Source of the DNA: Hyaloraphidium curvatum
Lineage: Eukaryota > Monoblepharomycota > Hyaloraphidiomycetes > Hyaloraphidiales > Hyaloraphidiaceae
Length of the DNA stretch: 64,000 nucleotides
NCBI GenBank assembly: GCA_025558095.1
Contig: JAIVFI010000012.1
Span: 124,001 to 188,000 of the forward strand
Reading direction: 5' to 3'
The position numbers and the translations under genes were made by a program. Under the pieces are notes generated by a model. The model had not been told where the DNA came from. It searched no databases and saw only the letters and a program-made list of their open reading frames with translations. Below, piece by piece: positions 19,924 to 30,492 of this stretch; within the stretch, counting starts at the first letter, position 1; the number at the start of each line of letters is the position of its first letter.

Positions 19924-21219
19924 ATGAAGGAGGCCAAATCGAACCTCTCTGAAGTGGTGCATCATGACGCTAGCCCCGGGAGCGGGACGGAGGCGCCCGA
20001 TGACCCCGCGGAGGCCACCCTGTCGACGCTTCCCGCGGAGATCCTATTGCTCATTATGGAGACTCTGGAGCAGCCGCGGCGGAAGCGCACGTTGCTCCAT
20101 TTGCTGTCCACGTGCCGGAGGCTGCTCGTTCTGGGGATGCCCTTGTTGATGAGGGAGCTGCACATCGAGCTTTTGCCGGGCGAACGAAACCACAAGCTCT
20201 TCGGCCTCCTCGAGGACAAACTCGGACTGGGGAAGCTGAAGCACGTCGCGAAGCTTTCTGTTGTGACCCGATCTGATGGCGGGTTCCACATCCCCCTGAT
20301 TCGCGAGGTCGCGCCATCCCTGGAGGAGCTTTCCATCACCTTCGACACTTTCGTCCAACTATCGGGCGCCGTATCGGCCATGTGCCGGACGTCTTCTCTT
20401 CGCAAGCTCACTATCCGCTTCGGCATTGCTCCAAATTCGGCGCAACAAGATCCCGGAGCCGCCCCTTTCGAGCCCTTGGCGCGGCATCTGGGCACCCTCG
20501 CGACGTTCGAATCCCTCGGTCTTGACCTAATTGACGCGCCCCGCAACCCTCTTTCCCAACGCCGCAGTTGGGCTTCCTTGCTTCTGGATTACCCCGCTGT
20601 CGCCGAACGGCTCCATTCGCTCGCCATCGATGACAGCGAGCTCGAGGAGTGGGAGGCGGCGCAGTTCGGTAGCGTGCGGACCGTGCGGGTCGATTTCGAC
20701 CAGCAACCCTTTCTCGACGACGTGCAATGGGTCCTCGACGTGTTCCGCGGCTGCACGGCCCTCGGGATTAACATGGCGGACACTTCAGAGCTCCTCGATT
20801 ACCCCCTGGACGGGATCCGCGAGCCCACCCTGTACGGATGCTCTCTCAACCTGACGCCGGAGCAGTTCCCCGCCGCGGAGTCGCTCGTCTCGGCCTCGGG
20901 CATATCCGTGCGCCTCGAGCCGGACTGGCGGACCCACGAAAGGGAGATCATGGCCCTTTTCAACGGCGGCGACGGCGCCGACGACGCGGCAGGCAGGGCC
21001 TACGCCGCGGTCGAGGCGCTGCGCGCCGAGGAGGCCTTCTGGCTCGGGCTGAATGGCGTGAGCGTGGACAGGTACGGCGATTGGGAGGTTTTCCTGAGCG
21101 ACGTGGCGCAGCGGGAAGAGGAGGCCCTTCGGCAGGAGAACAGCGACGCTGAAAGCGAACAGTCCGCTGGCTCCTACGACTGGATGACGGACGGTCATCG
21201 TTGGAAGTACAGATGGTAA
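19924..21219 (+). CDS. F-box-like / leucine-rich-repeat-like protein, local family member C
   Basis: Intact 431-aa frame, ATG 19924 in good context (CACCATGAAG). F-box-like region at about residues 36-80 (STLPAEILLLIMETLEQ...LLHLLSTCRRLLVLGMPLLM), then LRR-like units (KLSVVTRSDGGFHIPLIREVA; LEELSITFDTF; SLRKLTIRFGI; VRTVRVDFDQQP). The end is acidic (SDVAQREEEALRQENSDAESE). Presumed SCF substrate adaptor with an unknown target. It is the only unambiguously intact copy of the four, and is closest to the deleted copy at 16662-17833. Confidence 0.75.
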   Translation: MKEAKSNLSEVVHHDASPGSGTEAPDDPAEATLSTLPAEILLLIMETLEQPRRKRTLLHLLSTCRRLLVLGMPLLMRELHIELLPGERNHKLFGLLEDKLGLGKLKHVAKLSVVTRSDGGFHIPLIREVAPSLEELSITFDTFVQLSGAVSAMCRTSSLRKLTIRFGIAPNSAQQDPGAAPFEPLARHLGTLATFESLGLDLIDAPRNPLSQRRSWASLLLDYPAVAERLHSLAIDDSELEEWEAAQFGSVRTVRVDFDQQPFLDDVQWVLDVFRGCTALGINMADTSELLDYPLDGIREPTLYGCSLNLTPEQFPAAESLVSASGISVRLEPDWRTHEREIMALFNGGDGADDAAGRAYAAVEALRAEEAFWLGLNGVSVDRYGDWEVFLSDVAQREEEALRQENSDAESEQSAGSYDWMTDGHRWKYRW

Positions 21220-21576
21220 CTATGTAGCGATTTAGTCACTTATTTTGGCGCTCCATTCCGTACTTTCATGGCGCATTGCCGAAGGGCACGAACCAAATGG
21301 AACTGACGGATTTGTATACGCACTGGAGCCCAACATGACGGAGGAAGCTGACAGCGCTCAGCAACAGTCAGCAGAAGTCACGAATCACGGGTGCCACCGC
21401 CATCCGACTTGCTGCGGACACGTGCTTCTACATTTCTATCACATCTTCTCTCCCTTTTTCCAATCGTCGAGCGGTGCCGAGCAACGTCGGAACTCGTCGG
21501 AACCTTCAGGAGCGCTCAGCCACCGGCCGGGGAAACGCTCCGCAACCCCACCAAACACCCGCGCGCAAAAGCGACG
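21220..21576. other. intergenic, promoter side of MFS gene
   Basis: 357 bp with no coding signal. Several ATGs upstream of 21577 are in poor context or out of the conserved frame. Confidence 0.5.
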
Positions 21577-23401
21577 ATGGCGGACATGGAGAAGCCCTCC
21601 GTCGCAGCCAACGACGCGGCTGCACCGGCAGTGCCGCTCTCGTTGGCGGAAAAGGAGGCCCACGCTGCCGCGGACGCCGCATTGCCCTCCGATGGCGCAC
21701 CGGCACCGCAGACCGACAAAAACCTCCTACAGAAGCTGGTGCCTCTAGCGCCGGGCGCCACGTACCTCAACCTGCTCGTGTACCTGTTCTGCGTCCTCTT
21801 GTGGGTGTTACAGTCCCGTCGGCAGCCCGTGGTGTCTGATCCTGTCTCCGGATTCCGCAGCACCATCGCGTTCCTCGTCTTCCTCAATGCCAGCCAGGGC
21901 TTCGTGCTGAGCACCATTATCGGCACGCCGACGACGGAACTCGGCACCGTGACGGGCACCATCGGGTTCGTCGACCAGCTCGTGTCGCTCCCCTTCGCCT
22001 GGCTCTGGGGCGTCGTCTCGGACCGCTACGTGCCCCGGAGGATCGTCTACTCGCTCGCATTCCTCATCATCGGCATCTGCCTCTTCGTGTACCCCAACAT
22101 GACCACCTGGACCCCGGGCCTCATCACCGTGCGGTGCTTCTACGCAGTCGGATCCGCGGCCGCCACGTCGATGCTCACGGCCTGCCTCTCGGACTACACG
22201 GTCGCCACCTCGGGCGGCCGCCTCGCCGGCACCGTCGGCCTCGCCTCGGGCGTCGGCGCGCTGATCGGTCTGTTCGTGTTCCTGCGCATGCCGACGTGGT
22301 TTGGCGGGGAGTCGTCGGCGGGCGCCATCAGGGCGTCGTTCTACGTCGTCGCCTCGATCTCGGTCGTCTGGTCGGTGCTTGCCTTTTTCGGGCTCAGCCT
22401 CGGGCTCGGCTTCCGCGGGAGGACGACACCGCTCTCCGGACGCGCGGAGGCTGCAGGTACCCGTGCGCCGGTCGCGAACGGGGACTCGAATGGCGTCACT
22501 GAGGGCAAGCTGGCGGCCGAGGCGGTGCTGCCCGAACCTGTCACGCAGGAGCACCGCCAGCTCAACATCTTCCAGTCTGCTTGGCTCGGAATCAAGGCCG
22601 CTTCGGACCCGCGAGTGGCTTACGGTTACATTGGCGCCCTTCCTGTAAGCTGTTCCTCGCTCAAAGTGCTGTCGTTTGGTTCTGGACATATCGTTCCGCA
22701 GGCTCGCGGCGACACCATCAATTTGACCCTCTGGTTGCCGCTCTTCTTCGCCTACTACTACTTCTCCTCTGGCCTGTGCCCCAACCCGGACTGGGACGTC
22801 ACCGACCCCGACGAGGTCAAGGCCGTCTGCCGCGAGGCGTGGTCGAAGGCCTCGTCCATGTCGGGCGTGGCCCAGGTCATCGCGCTCATCGCGGCCGTGC
22901 CGTGGGGCCTGCTCTGTGACCGGATCAGCAGGGTTGCGGTGCTGCTGATTTCGAGCTGCGTCGCCCTAGTCGGCTACGCTGGGATGGTCGCTACCAGGGA
23001 CCCGACCAGGGGGATCACCTACGTCTGGTGCGCTGCTTGCCGTCCTCCATCTTTTCTGTGCGCTGACGCCTTCGCTCCGCAGGGCCTGCCTCCTCGGTCT
23101 CGCCGAAACGGGCCTCATCGTCTCGTCTCTGGCCTTGGTCACCGACCGGACCTATATCCCCATGGAGATCAAGGGATCCGTCGCCGGCGTCTACTCCTTT
23201 ATGGGTGCCGTCGGCATCCTGATCACGACCAAGGTCGGCGGCGTGCTCTTCGACGTGGCGGCGCGGTACGCCTGGACCGTCGGCCTGGCGTTCTGCGCCA
23301 TCTGCATCCTCGCGGGCGCCCTGATCCTGGGCATCTACCGGAGGCCCGTGGGGTGGCGGAAGGCGGCGCCCGCGCCGGAGCCCGCTGCCGCGCAGACCTG
23401 A
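21577..23401 (+). CDS. major facilitator superfamily transporter
   Basis: Exons 21577-22644, 22702-23027 and 23083-23401 (introns 57 and 55 bp, GTAAGC...CGCAG and GTGCGC...CGCAG) give 570 aa. About twelve hydrophobic segments are visible, the first near residue 65 (YLNLLVYLFCVLLWVL). WGVVSDRYVPRRIVY between TM2 and TM3 is the loop motif resembling the MFS D-R-x-G-R-R signature. A hydrophilic central loop (about 285-335) separates the two halves. The last exon restores LLGLAETGLIVSSLALVTDR and the final TMs. The substrate is unknown. An extended frame that ignores the introns would run into nonsense, which supports splicing. Confidence 0.8.
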
Positions 23402-23557
23402 GGGGGCACACTGGACCGAGGGCAAGCGATTCGCCCTCACACAAGGGGAAAAAATCTCGCGTTGAATCGCACTTGGCGGGGACTGGGATGTACTCTGAGA
23501 AAATCGTTGAATCTATGTCCTCGGGACGGCTCCATCCGTGACGTCTCGCACCCCTGC

Positions 23558-24222
23558 TCATAGCGATCCGGCCGTCATCTTCCCGGCCACGCCCAGCAGA
23601 TGGTCCACGACCTTCTCGACGTTCTCCTTCGCCCTCGGGTCCTTCAGCGCGCCGTGCTCGTCAAAGGCATCGAACGCCCTCCCCAGCGCAAACTGCGTCG
23701 GCACGAGCATGAAGCCGATCGTCTGGCCCAGGAACATCCGGACCGCCGTCAGCGAGCGGATCCCGCCAAATGCACCCGGTGAGGCGGCCATGAGCGCCCC
23801 GGGCTTGCCGTTGGTCACCGTGAGGCCGTCGGGATGGGAGGAGGTCGCGCCCACGCGGCTCAACCAGTCGAGCGAGTTAAGGAGGAGTGGGGTGGGGAAC
23901 GAATTGTACTCGGGCGTCACAAAGAGGACCTTTGGAGGCAGGAAAGCACATCAGCCGAGGCGGGACACCATTGTGACCCGAGGCAACCCACCGCATCGCT
24001 TTCGTGGATCGCTGTGACCAGCGTCTCGGCCCCCTTCGGCACTCCTTTCTCCTTCTCCAAATCGCCGTCGTATATCGGCAGGTCCAGCGCCCTGAGGTCG
24101 AGCACGGTCGTCTGCGCTCCCTTGCTCTTGGCGATGCCTTCGGCGACGTGTGCGAGCTTCTTGTTGAGTGAGCCCGTCCGAGCGCTCCCGGGGATGATTA
24201 GGAGGCGAATCGCGCGGGACAT
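23558..24222 (-). CDS. NADPH-dependent FMN reductase (flavodoxin-like fold)
   Basis: Two exons, 24222-23992 and 23929-23558, across a 62-bp intron (GTGGGT...CCAAAG), 200 aa. LLIIPGSARTGSLNKKLA (about residues 7-24) is the FMN phosphate loop of the SsuE/YieF/ArsH-like family (GS.R..S.N). DLPIYDGDLE and VLFVTPEYNSFPTPLLLNSLDW are the other family motifs, and GKPGALMAASPGAFGG follows. The expected activity is NAD(P)H-dependent reduction of FMN, quinones or azo compounds. Soluble; no targeting signal is obvious. The ATG at 24222 lies directly before the first beta strand, as usual for the family. Confidence 0.85.
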
Positions 24223-25874
24223 CGCGTCGGGCGCGGGCGAAGGGGAATGCGGGCGTTTGGCCGGGACCTCCAGCGCGAGATGAGGCGAATGGCGCGGTCG
24301 GGCGAGATTTGCGGCGACGGAGGTTTCGCGATCGGGAAATCGGCAGCCCGAACAATAAACAGAGAAGGCGGGACCCCGGCGGCAGGCATTTGGCGCGATG
24401 GAACCTCGCTGGAGCACGCCGGGCAGCACGCCCGCGGCGGCGCCGGGGGGCCGCGAGGCGTGGCGAGACGACGGTATCAATCGGGTGATAGTCTAGCTTG
24501 AGTGGCACGGGAGGCGCTAGGGCAGGGACAAAGGCCCGGAATCGGACGACTGTCCGCGAGTGAATGTCACCGGCTCCTTTCCGAGGTTCCGAGGGAGGGT
24601 GCCAATGCTGGGCCCAGGGTCAAGCACTGAGCGTTCGGGCGGCCAGCAGGGCGCGATCAGGAGCTTGTCGAGGGGAGGGCCGTTCGGAGTCTCGACCACG
24701 CCCTGGACCTCGCGTTCGATAATGTTACTAGCAAGCGGCGTCGAGCTCTGCAGCTCGATAAGTGGTCGCTCCCCGGGAGCAGAGTGCTCTCCTCTGTCGC
24801 GGCGGGCGAGACTCAAATCGGCAAGCGGCTCAACATACTGCAGGCTGACCAGGGGACGGAACTGGGGAGTTACTGATGATAAGGCGGGCATTGTATGAGC
24901 CGGAGTAATTCACCGGCAACCTCGCCGTATTGGTGGTGCAGTGGTCGAAACTTGTCCGGTCACTCGAAACTTGTCCGCTCACTACAATGTGCATGCAAAA
25001 AAGACTTCGCGTTCCGCGCACAAAGAGGCCCCTCCTTCACAGCAGTCGAAGTACCCGCCGTGGTGACCTACCGTACCGTGTTCCAGAGGGTTGGGTGCCC
25101 AAGCCGTTGAGCGTCACGAGCGCCCTGTGGTTATCGTGGCTTTCGGTGCACCCCGTCGACGGAGAATCAATTCTCACCTTTGATTTGGAGGTTGTTGGAG
25201 GTTGCCGCGTCCAATATGACAGTCGAATTGACCGTGGTGAAGCGGAGGCGGGCGGATCGGTTCGGTGAGCGATCAACGTCTAAAGGAGCACCACAAGTGG
25301 TCAGTCGGCGGGGTGGCCTTGTGTCCACCGCGCGAGCAGGCAAGACGGGAGGAGAGCAAAGGCGTGGGCGTGTTTGGATTCGGCGTATCCTGCGGGGGGC
25401 GCGCCTCCGAGTCACGAACCAACAGCCATTACGATCGTCGAACGCTAACCGCACACCAGCGCCAATGGCATGACGCACAGGGTGGAAGCAGCGAACTACT
25501 TTTTGAATCGTGAGCAGAATACGGGCTATTGGAAACGTAGGGAAGGAGCAGCACCTGTCAGGCTCCCACGCCTGACTCAGGGGTTCTGGCTCCTGACCTT
25601 CTAGTAGGACGCCTGGGGGACCAGGGCAACCTGGTCAATGTGCCTTTTAGGCCGGCGGCCCATTGACCCCAGGCAGTGGCGTCGTGACAGCACCACCGCA
25701 TGCCTAGCCCGTTGATGGCCACTTGGGAAAAGAAGTATGAAGCACATGTGAGAGATAATGAGGATATTTGCCATGTGAGTACATGGATTGAGATATCAAT
25801 GAGGTCTAGAGCAGCAGTTAATTGGAGAGATGTGCCCAACGGGCGAAGCGCCGACACGTTTCTCCGCCACAACC
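24223..25874. other. gene-poor stretch
   Basis: About 1.65 kb in which neither strand shows a frame with family similarity, splice-consistent exons or typical third-position bias. It contains the 19-bp tandem repeat listed separately. Parts are lower in GC than the genes. Confidence 0.5.
24945..24982 (+). repeat. 19-bp tandem duplication
   Basis: Two adjacent copies of tcgaaacttgtccgNtcac (24945-24963 and 24964-24982) differing at one base (g/c). No further copies; probably a replication slip in non-coding DNA. Confidence 0.85.
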
Positions 25875-26420
25875 CTAGGTGCAATTGGTCCACGTGTTCA
25901 TGCTCTCCCCCGACGACACCACCGTGCACGACGAGTAGCAGTAGCAGTTTTGGTTTCCGTCGTCCCAAACCAAGCTCGCCACTCCCTTAGTCCCCACGCA
26001 GTGCGAGTAGCAGGAGGTGGAGGGGCCGATGCCGTTGACCGTGTCAACGAGGACGCTGTCTCCGCCGCCGCACGCGGCGCCCGAGTGGTACGTGCAGGAG
26101 TCCATGTAGCTTCGGGGCGGGGTCAGTTGTGCGCGAGCAAGGAGGCGGGGCAAGGGGCCGCTACCAACCGGCGGAAGAGGCGCGCGGAACTGCCGTACTG
26201 CACGCAGGCGACGTGGTCTTCGGGGGCGCCGGGATAGGCAAACTCGCTATGTGGGGTCAGAGGCGTGCGCTGGCCGGGGTCGGCGAGCGCACCAGAACAG
26301 GCCGTCGGCGCAGTCGGCGCACGAGCGGCGGAAAACGGCGCGGGCGGGGGGCGCGGCGCGTGCAGGAAGGGCGGAAAGGAAGGACAGGGCAATGACGATG
26401 GCGCCCACCAGTGGGCGCAT
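25875..26420 (-). CDS. small secreted cysteine-rich protein
   Basis: Three exons on the minus strand: 26420-26293, 26246-26169 and 26109-25875, with introns of 46 and 59 bp (GTGCGC...CATAG; GTTGGT...CGAAG). The frame closes exactly and gives 146 aa. Residues 1-22 are a clear signal peptide (MRPLVGAIVIALSFLSALPA). The mature part has about 12 cysteines, with CADC, SCYSHC and NCYCYSSC spacings that recall WSC/effector-type domains, and it ends NTWTNCT without a membrane anchor, so it is probably released. No enzyme motif. Each exon alone is too short to stand out. The family is unknown. Confidence 0.7.
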
Positions 26421-27211
26421 GTTGCTGGTGTGCGGCAGTTCGGTTGGTGGGGTGTCAGGGAACCAATGAGGGATCGGGATTGACTCACGTCCGCTCCGAT
26501 CCTCCGATCCCTCAGTGGAGTCACACCGCTCACTCACTTCCCCAAAAGGAAGCATACACCATCGCGCACATAGGCATCCGCAACGAGCGGCCGCCGTTTG
26601 CCAACAGTCTGCTTTCGAAATCTGCCAGGCCGGTTGGCTTGCGAGATATGGCTGACAGGCCGGTCATTTAGCGCCCTCCCCGTGCCCCTATTCCGGAGCG
26701 CCGCGGCGATCATCTCGCACGCCTTCGCTCCCTCCGGCCGGGGACGAAGATGAGGCGCGCCGATCTGGCGCGAGCCTATGTCTACTGCTCCGACGTGCCA
26801 CACCCAGGTGCCCGCACGTGCCGTCCCATCCGGCACGCTCCGTGCCCATCCACGTCTCTCCCGGCGCGAGTGGACCGAGCGAACCCTCGTCGGGCTCAGG
26901 TTAGCAGGTGGACGATGCCATCGCGGGATCGACGCGCAGGGAGTCCCCCGAATCTCCGAAGCAAAGTCTCGTTCCTTTCGTGATGCAGCAAAGACGCAAG
27001 CAACTTCTACAGATTCGAGAGCTTCTCCTTGCCGGCGACTCTCGACTGTCTGCACGCACTCACGTGCCCAGCTCGGGTTCGAACCAGTACAACGGCTCCT
27101 TGACCTGCGTCTGGTCGAATCCGGCCTTCTTGTGCTCGAATTTCAGGTTCTTCAAGGTCGAAGTGATCTTTGAAAAGACCTGTGGCAATTTCTTTCATCG
27201 TCCGGCCCCGC
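26421..27211. other. intergenic with repeat and relic
   Basis: No supported gene. It holds repeat copy 2 at 26854-26906 and leads into the SP-RING-gene relic at 27212. The B-box-like string GGTTCGAACC near 27068 has no A box or cloverleaf partner. Confidence 0.5.
26854..26906 (+). repeat. dispersed repeat copy 2 (partner at 2288-2340)
   Basis: Same-strand copy of the element at 2288-2340, with the shared run cgtcgggct flanked by gcgaacc and ggttagca. About 24.5 kb apart. Confidence 0.55.
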
Positions 27212-27475
27212 AGGCTCATTTACAACCCCCGCTTCTGCGACGCCTTCCTTCCCGACGGCCGGCAGTGGCGGCAGCCTGGACCCCGTCCTTCGTGGACGGA
27301 CGATGCGGCCGGCATCCCAGGCCAACGGACCGCACGAGGACGCCGGCGGCGGCGAGGATGGCGCCGGGCTTTGGCAAGCTCGCGCGGGGCGGAGGTGGTG
27401 GTGGGATCGGAGCCCAGGCGCGAGTTTTGACGGATGGAAGAATGTTGGACTGCATACGGCTTCGCGCATTGAATT
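27212..27475 (+). pseudogene. frameshifted relic of the SP-RING gene 3' end
   Basis: Read on the plus strand this matches the last about 90 codons of the minus-strand gene at 40906-41938: RRLIYNPRFCDAFLPDG here, RRLIYNPRFCDALLPDG there. After that the relic drifts to another frame (AWTPSFVDGRC, GHPRPTDR) and then a third (GAEVVV.SEP), so at least two indels separate it from function. Similarity extends past the stop into the flank (cttcgcgcatt). It is an inverted, truncated duplicate. Confidence 0.75.
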
Positions 27476-27510
27476 GCAATCGCTGTAGCAGCTTGTACAG
27501 TTCATTGATC

Positions 27511-28866
27511 TCAGAGCTTCGACAGGATCTTGTTGGACGCGGCGTCGTCGAGACGCTCGATGACTGCGGAACGCGAAGAGATCAGCTCCTGAAGTCCAAA
27601 TCCTGGTGTCAGTACCCACTCATTGCGTTGGCCATGCCGCCTCCCTCGCAGATCGTCTCGAGGCCGTACTTCGCCCCCCTCCGTTCCATCTCGTGCAGCA
27701 GCGTCGTCATGAGCTTCGCGCCGGTGCCGCCCAGGGGGTGGCCGAGCGCCATCGCGCCCCCGTTGACGTTGAGCTTCTCGTGCTTGGCTCCCACTTCCTT
27801 CATCCACGCGGCCGGCACGGAGGCGAAAGCTTCGTTGACCTCGTACAGGTCAATGTCGTCGATGCTCATGTTGGCCTTCTTGAGCACCTGCTTGGTCGCG
27901 CGAATCGGTCCTGCCAGCATCATCACTGGATCTTCGGCGATCACGGTGGCCGCGACGATCCGGGCGCGCGGCTTGAGCTCCGGGTTGATGGCGCGTAGCT
28001 TCTTGAGGCCTTCGTCGTTGACGATAAGCACCGCGGCCGCGCCATCGCAGATCTGCGACGACAGGCCGGCGGTGATCACGCCGCCGGGGGCCAGCGTCGG
28101 CAGCGCCGCGAGGCCCTCCATGGAGGTGTCGGCACGGATGCCCTCGTCCGTGTCGTGGAGCACCTCCTTGGACGGGTTCTTGGGGTCGATCCCGACGAGC
28201 GGCAGGATCTCGCGCTTGAACCGGCCCTCCTTGGTCGCCTGCACGGCGCGGGCGTGGGAAGCGACGGCGAGCTCCTCGAGGCCCTTGCGGTCCAGGCCGA
28301 ACCGCTTGACGACGATCTCTGCGCCCTCGAACTGCGAGAAGTCGACGCCTGGGTACCGCTCGGCGACGCCCTTGGCGTCGTTGGGCAGGCCGAGGCCAGC
28401 CTTGGCGCCCAGGACGGCTGCGGATCCAATTGGAACCACGCTCATCGACTCAACCCCGGCAGCGACGACGACGTCCTGGATGCCTGACATGACGGCCTGG
28501 ACGGCGAACTGGATCGCCTGGAGGGACGAGCCGCAGGCCCTGTATAGAAATGCGCTGTCAGTGGTTGTCTCCACGACGCTTGATTGTAGCCCACCTGTCC
28601 ACGGTCGTTGCGGGCACCGATTCCGGCAGCCCGGCCGCGAGCACCATGTTGCGGCCGATGTTGGCGGCCTGCGCGCCGACCTGCCCCGTGCAGCCGACGA
28701 CGACGTCGTCGACGACCGCGGCATCCTCGCCCGCCACGCCGGCGCGCTTGAGCACCTCCTTGACGACCGCGCCGCCGAGGTCGCCCGGCCGCCACTTGGA
28801 CAGGCGCCCGTTCTTGCGGCCGCCCGCGGTGCGGACGGCGGAGACGATGTACGCGTTCTGCGGCAT
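27511..28866 (-). CDS. acetyl-CoA acetyltransferase (thiolase II, Erg10-like)
   Basis: Exons 28866-28595, 28539-27620 and 27563-27511 (introns 55 and 56 bp) give 414 aa. The tiny last exon restores the thiolase ending MANAMIIERLDD; reading through instead stops early at GY. Active-site Cys93 lies in ACGSSLQA, the NVNGGAMALGHPLGGTG loop carries the catalytic His, and the second Cys is in CEGGGMANA. The start MPQNAYIVSAVRTAGG is typical. It condenses two acetyl-CoA to acetoacetyl-CoA at the head of the mevalonate pathway, or runs in reverse in catabolism. No clear peroxisomal SKL end (it ends ILSKL) and no obvious mitochondrial leader, so cytosolic is the best guess. Confidence 0.92.
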
Positions 28867-29113
28867 GGTTTTCCGGGGCGGATTGCGTCGAGCAGAGATG
28901 CAGCGACCTGTTTGCGGTGGGGGACGGCTCCACCTGGCGGCAAGGTGTGGCAAGAGAGCCCGCGCGCCGCGGTGGCCGGCGGCGACAGGACACACGGCAG
29001 CCATATACGCAGGCTCACAAGACGATTGCTCCATTCAGGATCAAACAGATGGATGCAAACGACGACGGCAACAACAGCACAAGAATCGAGCCCGACGCAG
29101 CTAATTGCCCGCC

Positions 29114-30395
29114 CTAGAGCTTGGCCCCTGGCGTGCCCCTCAGCACCACCTCCCTGTTCAGCAGCCTCTTGAGGAACGCGTTCCCCTTTGCCTTGTCCGC
29201 GTCCTGCTTGGACAGAGGCAGCGACCGCCCCCCGTCGGCCCACGCCGCAATCGTCTCGACGGCGGAGCGGTACGCGACCGAGTAGAACTCGTCGACGACG
29301 TCTGCGCGGCGGGCGCGAGGTCAGCCAGTCCGGCACCTCGTCGCTACGCCGGATACCCACATCCAATGTGCGGCGTCGCCACCACCCTCTCCGGATGCTC
29401 CCTCGCCGCCTTCCTGATCCCCGCATCCGGCGGCACCGGCTCCTCCACGAACGTGTCCAGCCCCGCCGCCACCCTACCCTCTTGCACCGCCTCGGCGAGC
29501 GCCTCCTCGTCCACCAGCGCGCCCCTGGAGGTGTTGACCAGCACGCTGCCCGGCCTTATTTTCGCGAGCATCTCCCGCGATACGAGGCCGCGCGTGCGGG
29601 GGGAGAGGACGAGGTGCAGGGTGACGACGTCCGAGGCGGATAGGAGGTCCGCGAGGGAGGGGGCGAGGGAGATGGGGAGGTTCAGGGAATCGATGCGGGA
29701 TTGGGTGAGGTTCTGGGACCAGGCAATGACCTGTGGTGCGCGGTAGCGGACGGTCAGCTGCCGCCTCTGGGGTGGGATTGCGGCAACCCCGCAGGCGCCC
29801 ACCTTCATCCCGAACGCGACGCCGACGCGGGCGACGGAGCTCCCGATTCTGCCCAGACCCACCACGCCCAGCGTCTTGCCCTCCAGCCCCGTTCCCATGG
29901 TCGATTGCCACCCGCCGGCCTTGAAACCCGCGTCCTCGACGGGAAGTTTACGCAACACGGCCAGGATCAGAGCCCAGGTGAGCTCGGCGGTGGAATTGCC
30001 CGCGGCGGCGGTGCCGCAGACGGCGATGCCGAGCTCCGTGGCCGCCTCTGCCGTCCGAAATGAGAAAATGAGTGCCCTGGAAGCGCGCGAACGGGCGCGG
30101 GAGACGCACTCATGTCGAACGACGCGTTTCCCATCCCCGTCGTGATCAGAAGCTTCAGGTTGGGCAGCTTCTCCAGCAGCGCTCGCGGCATTGGCGTCCT
30201 CTCCCTCATGCACAGTACCGCATCGAAGGGTTCAAGCCGCTCCGCGAGCGCGGGCACCAGCGAGGCGGGCAGCGGGTTCCTCCCGAGCACGTCGTGGAAG
30301 AAGGCGACGTCGATGCCGCGGCGGCGCAGCGAGTCCCAGTCGCCGAACGTCGGGGCGACGCGCTGGTAGTCGTCGAGCACGGCGACGCGGACCAT
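29114..30395 (-). CDS. D-isomer 2-hydroxyacid dehydrogenase
   Basis: Four exons (30395-30110, 30047-29803, 29730-29361, 29301-29114) with introns of 62, 72 and 59 bp give 362 aa. MVRVAVLDDYQRVA opens the catalytic domain. GLGRIGSSVARVG is the NAD-binding glycine motif, SPRTRGLVS carries the substrate Arg region, and NTSRGALVDE and ATPHIG (catalytic His) follow in order. This is the SerA/GyaR-like superfamily. The GMKVIAWSQNLT string joined over the third exon boundary resembles members annotated as glyoxylate/hydroxypyruvate-type or uncharacterised D-2-hydroxyacid dehydrogenases. The substrate cannot be told from sequence. Confidence 0.88.
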
Positions 30396-30492
30396 CGCGG
30401 GATCGCGTTTGAAGGGAGACGCTGCTCTCAGAAGGGATTGGACTGACGGAACCAACCTCGTCGATCCCGAATCCGCGCGAGAAAGGCATGCG

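Noticed and set aside
27061-27085. Possible tRNA B box (GGTTCGAACC)
   Set aside because: No A box, anticodon arm or acceptor stem can be folded around it; the string is a chance palindrome.
27609-27622. Early stop of the thiolase (ending SGY)
   Set aside because: A 56-bp intron (27564-27619) leads to a 53-nt last exon encoding the canonical thiolase ending.
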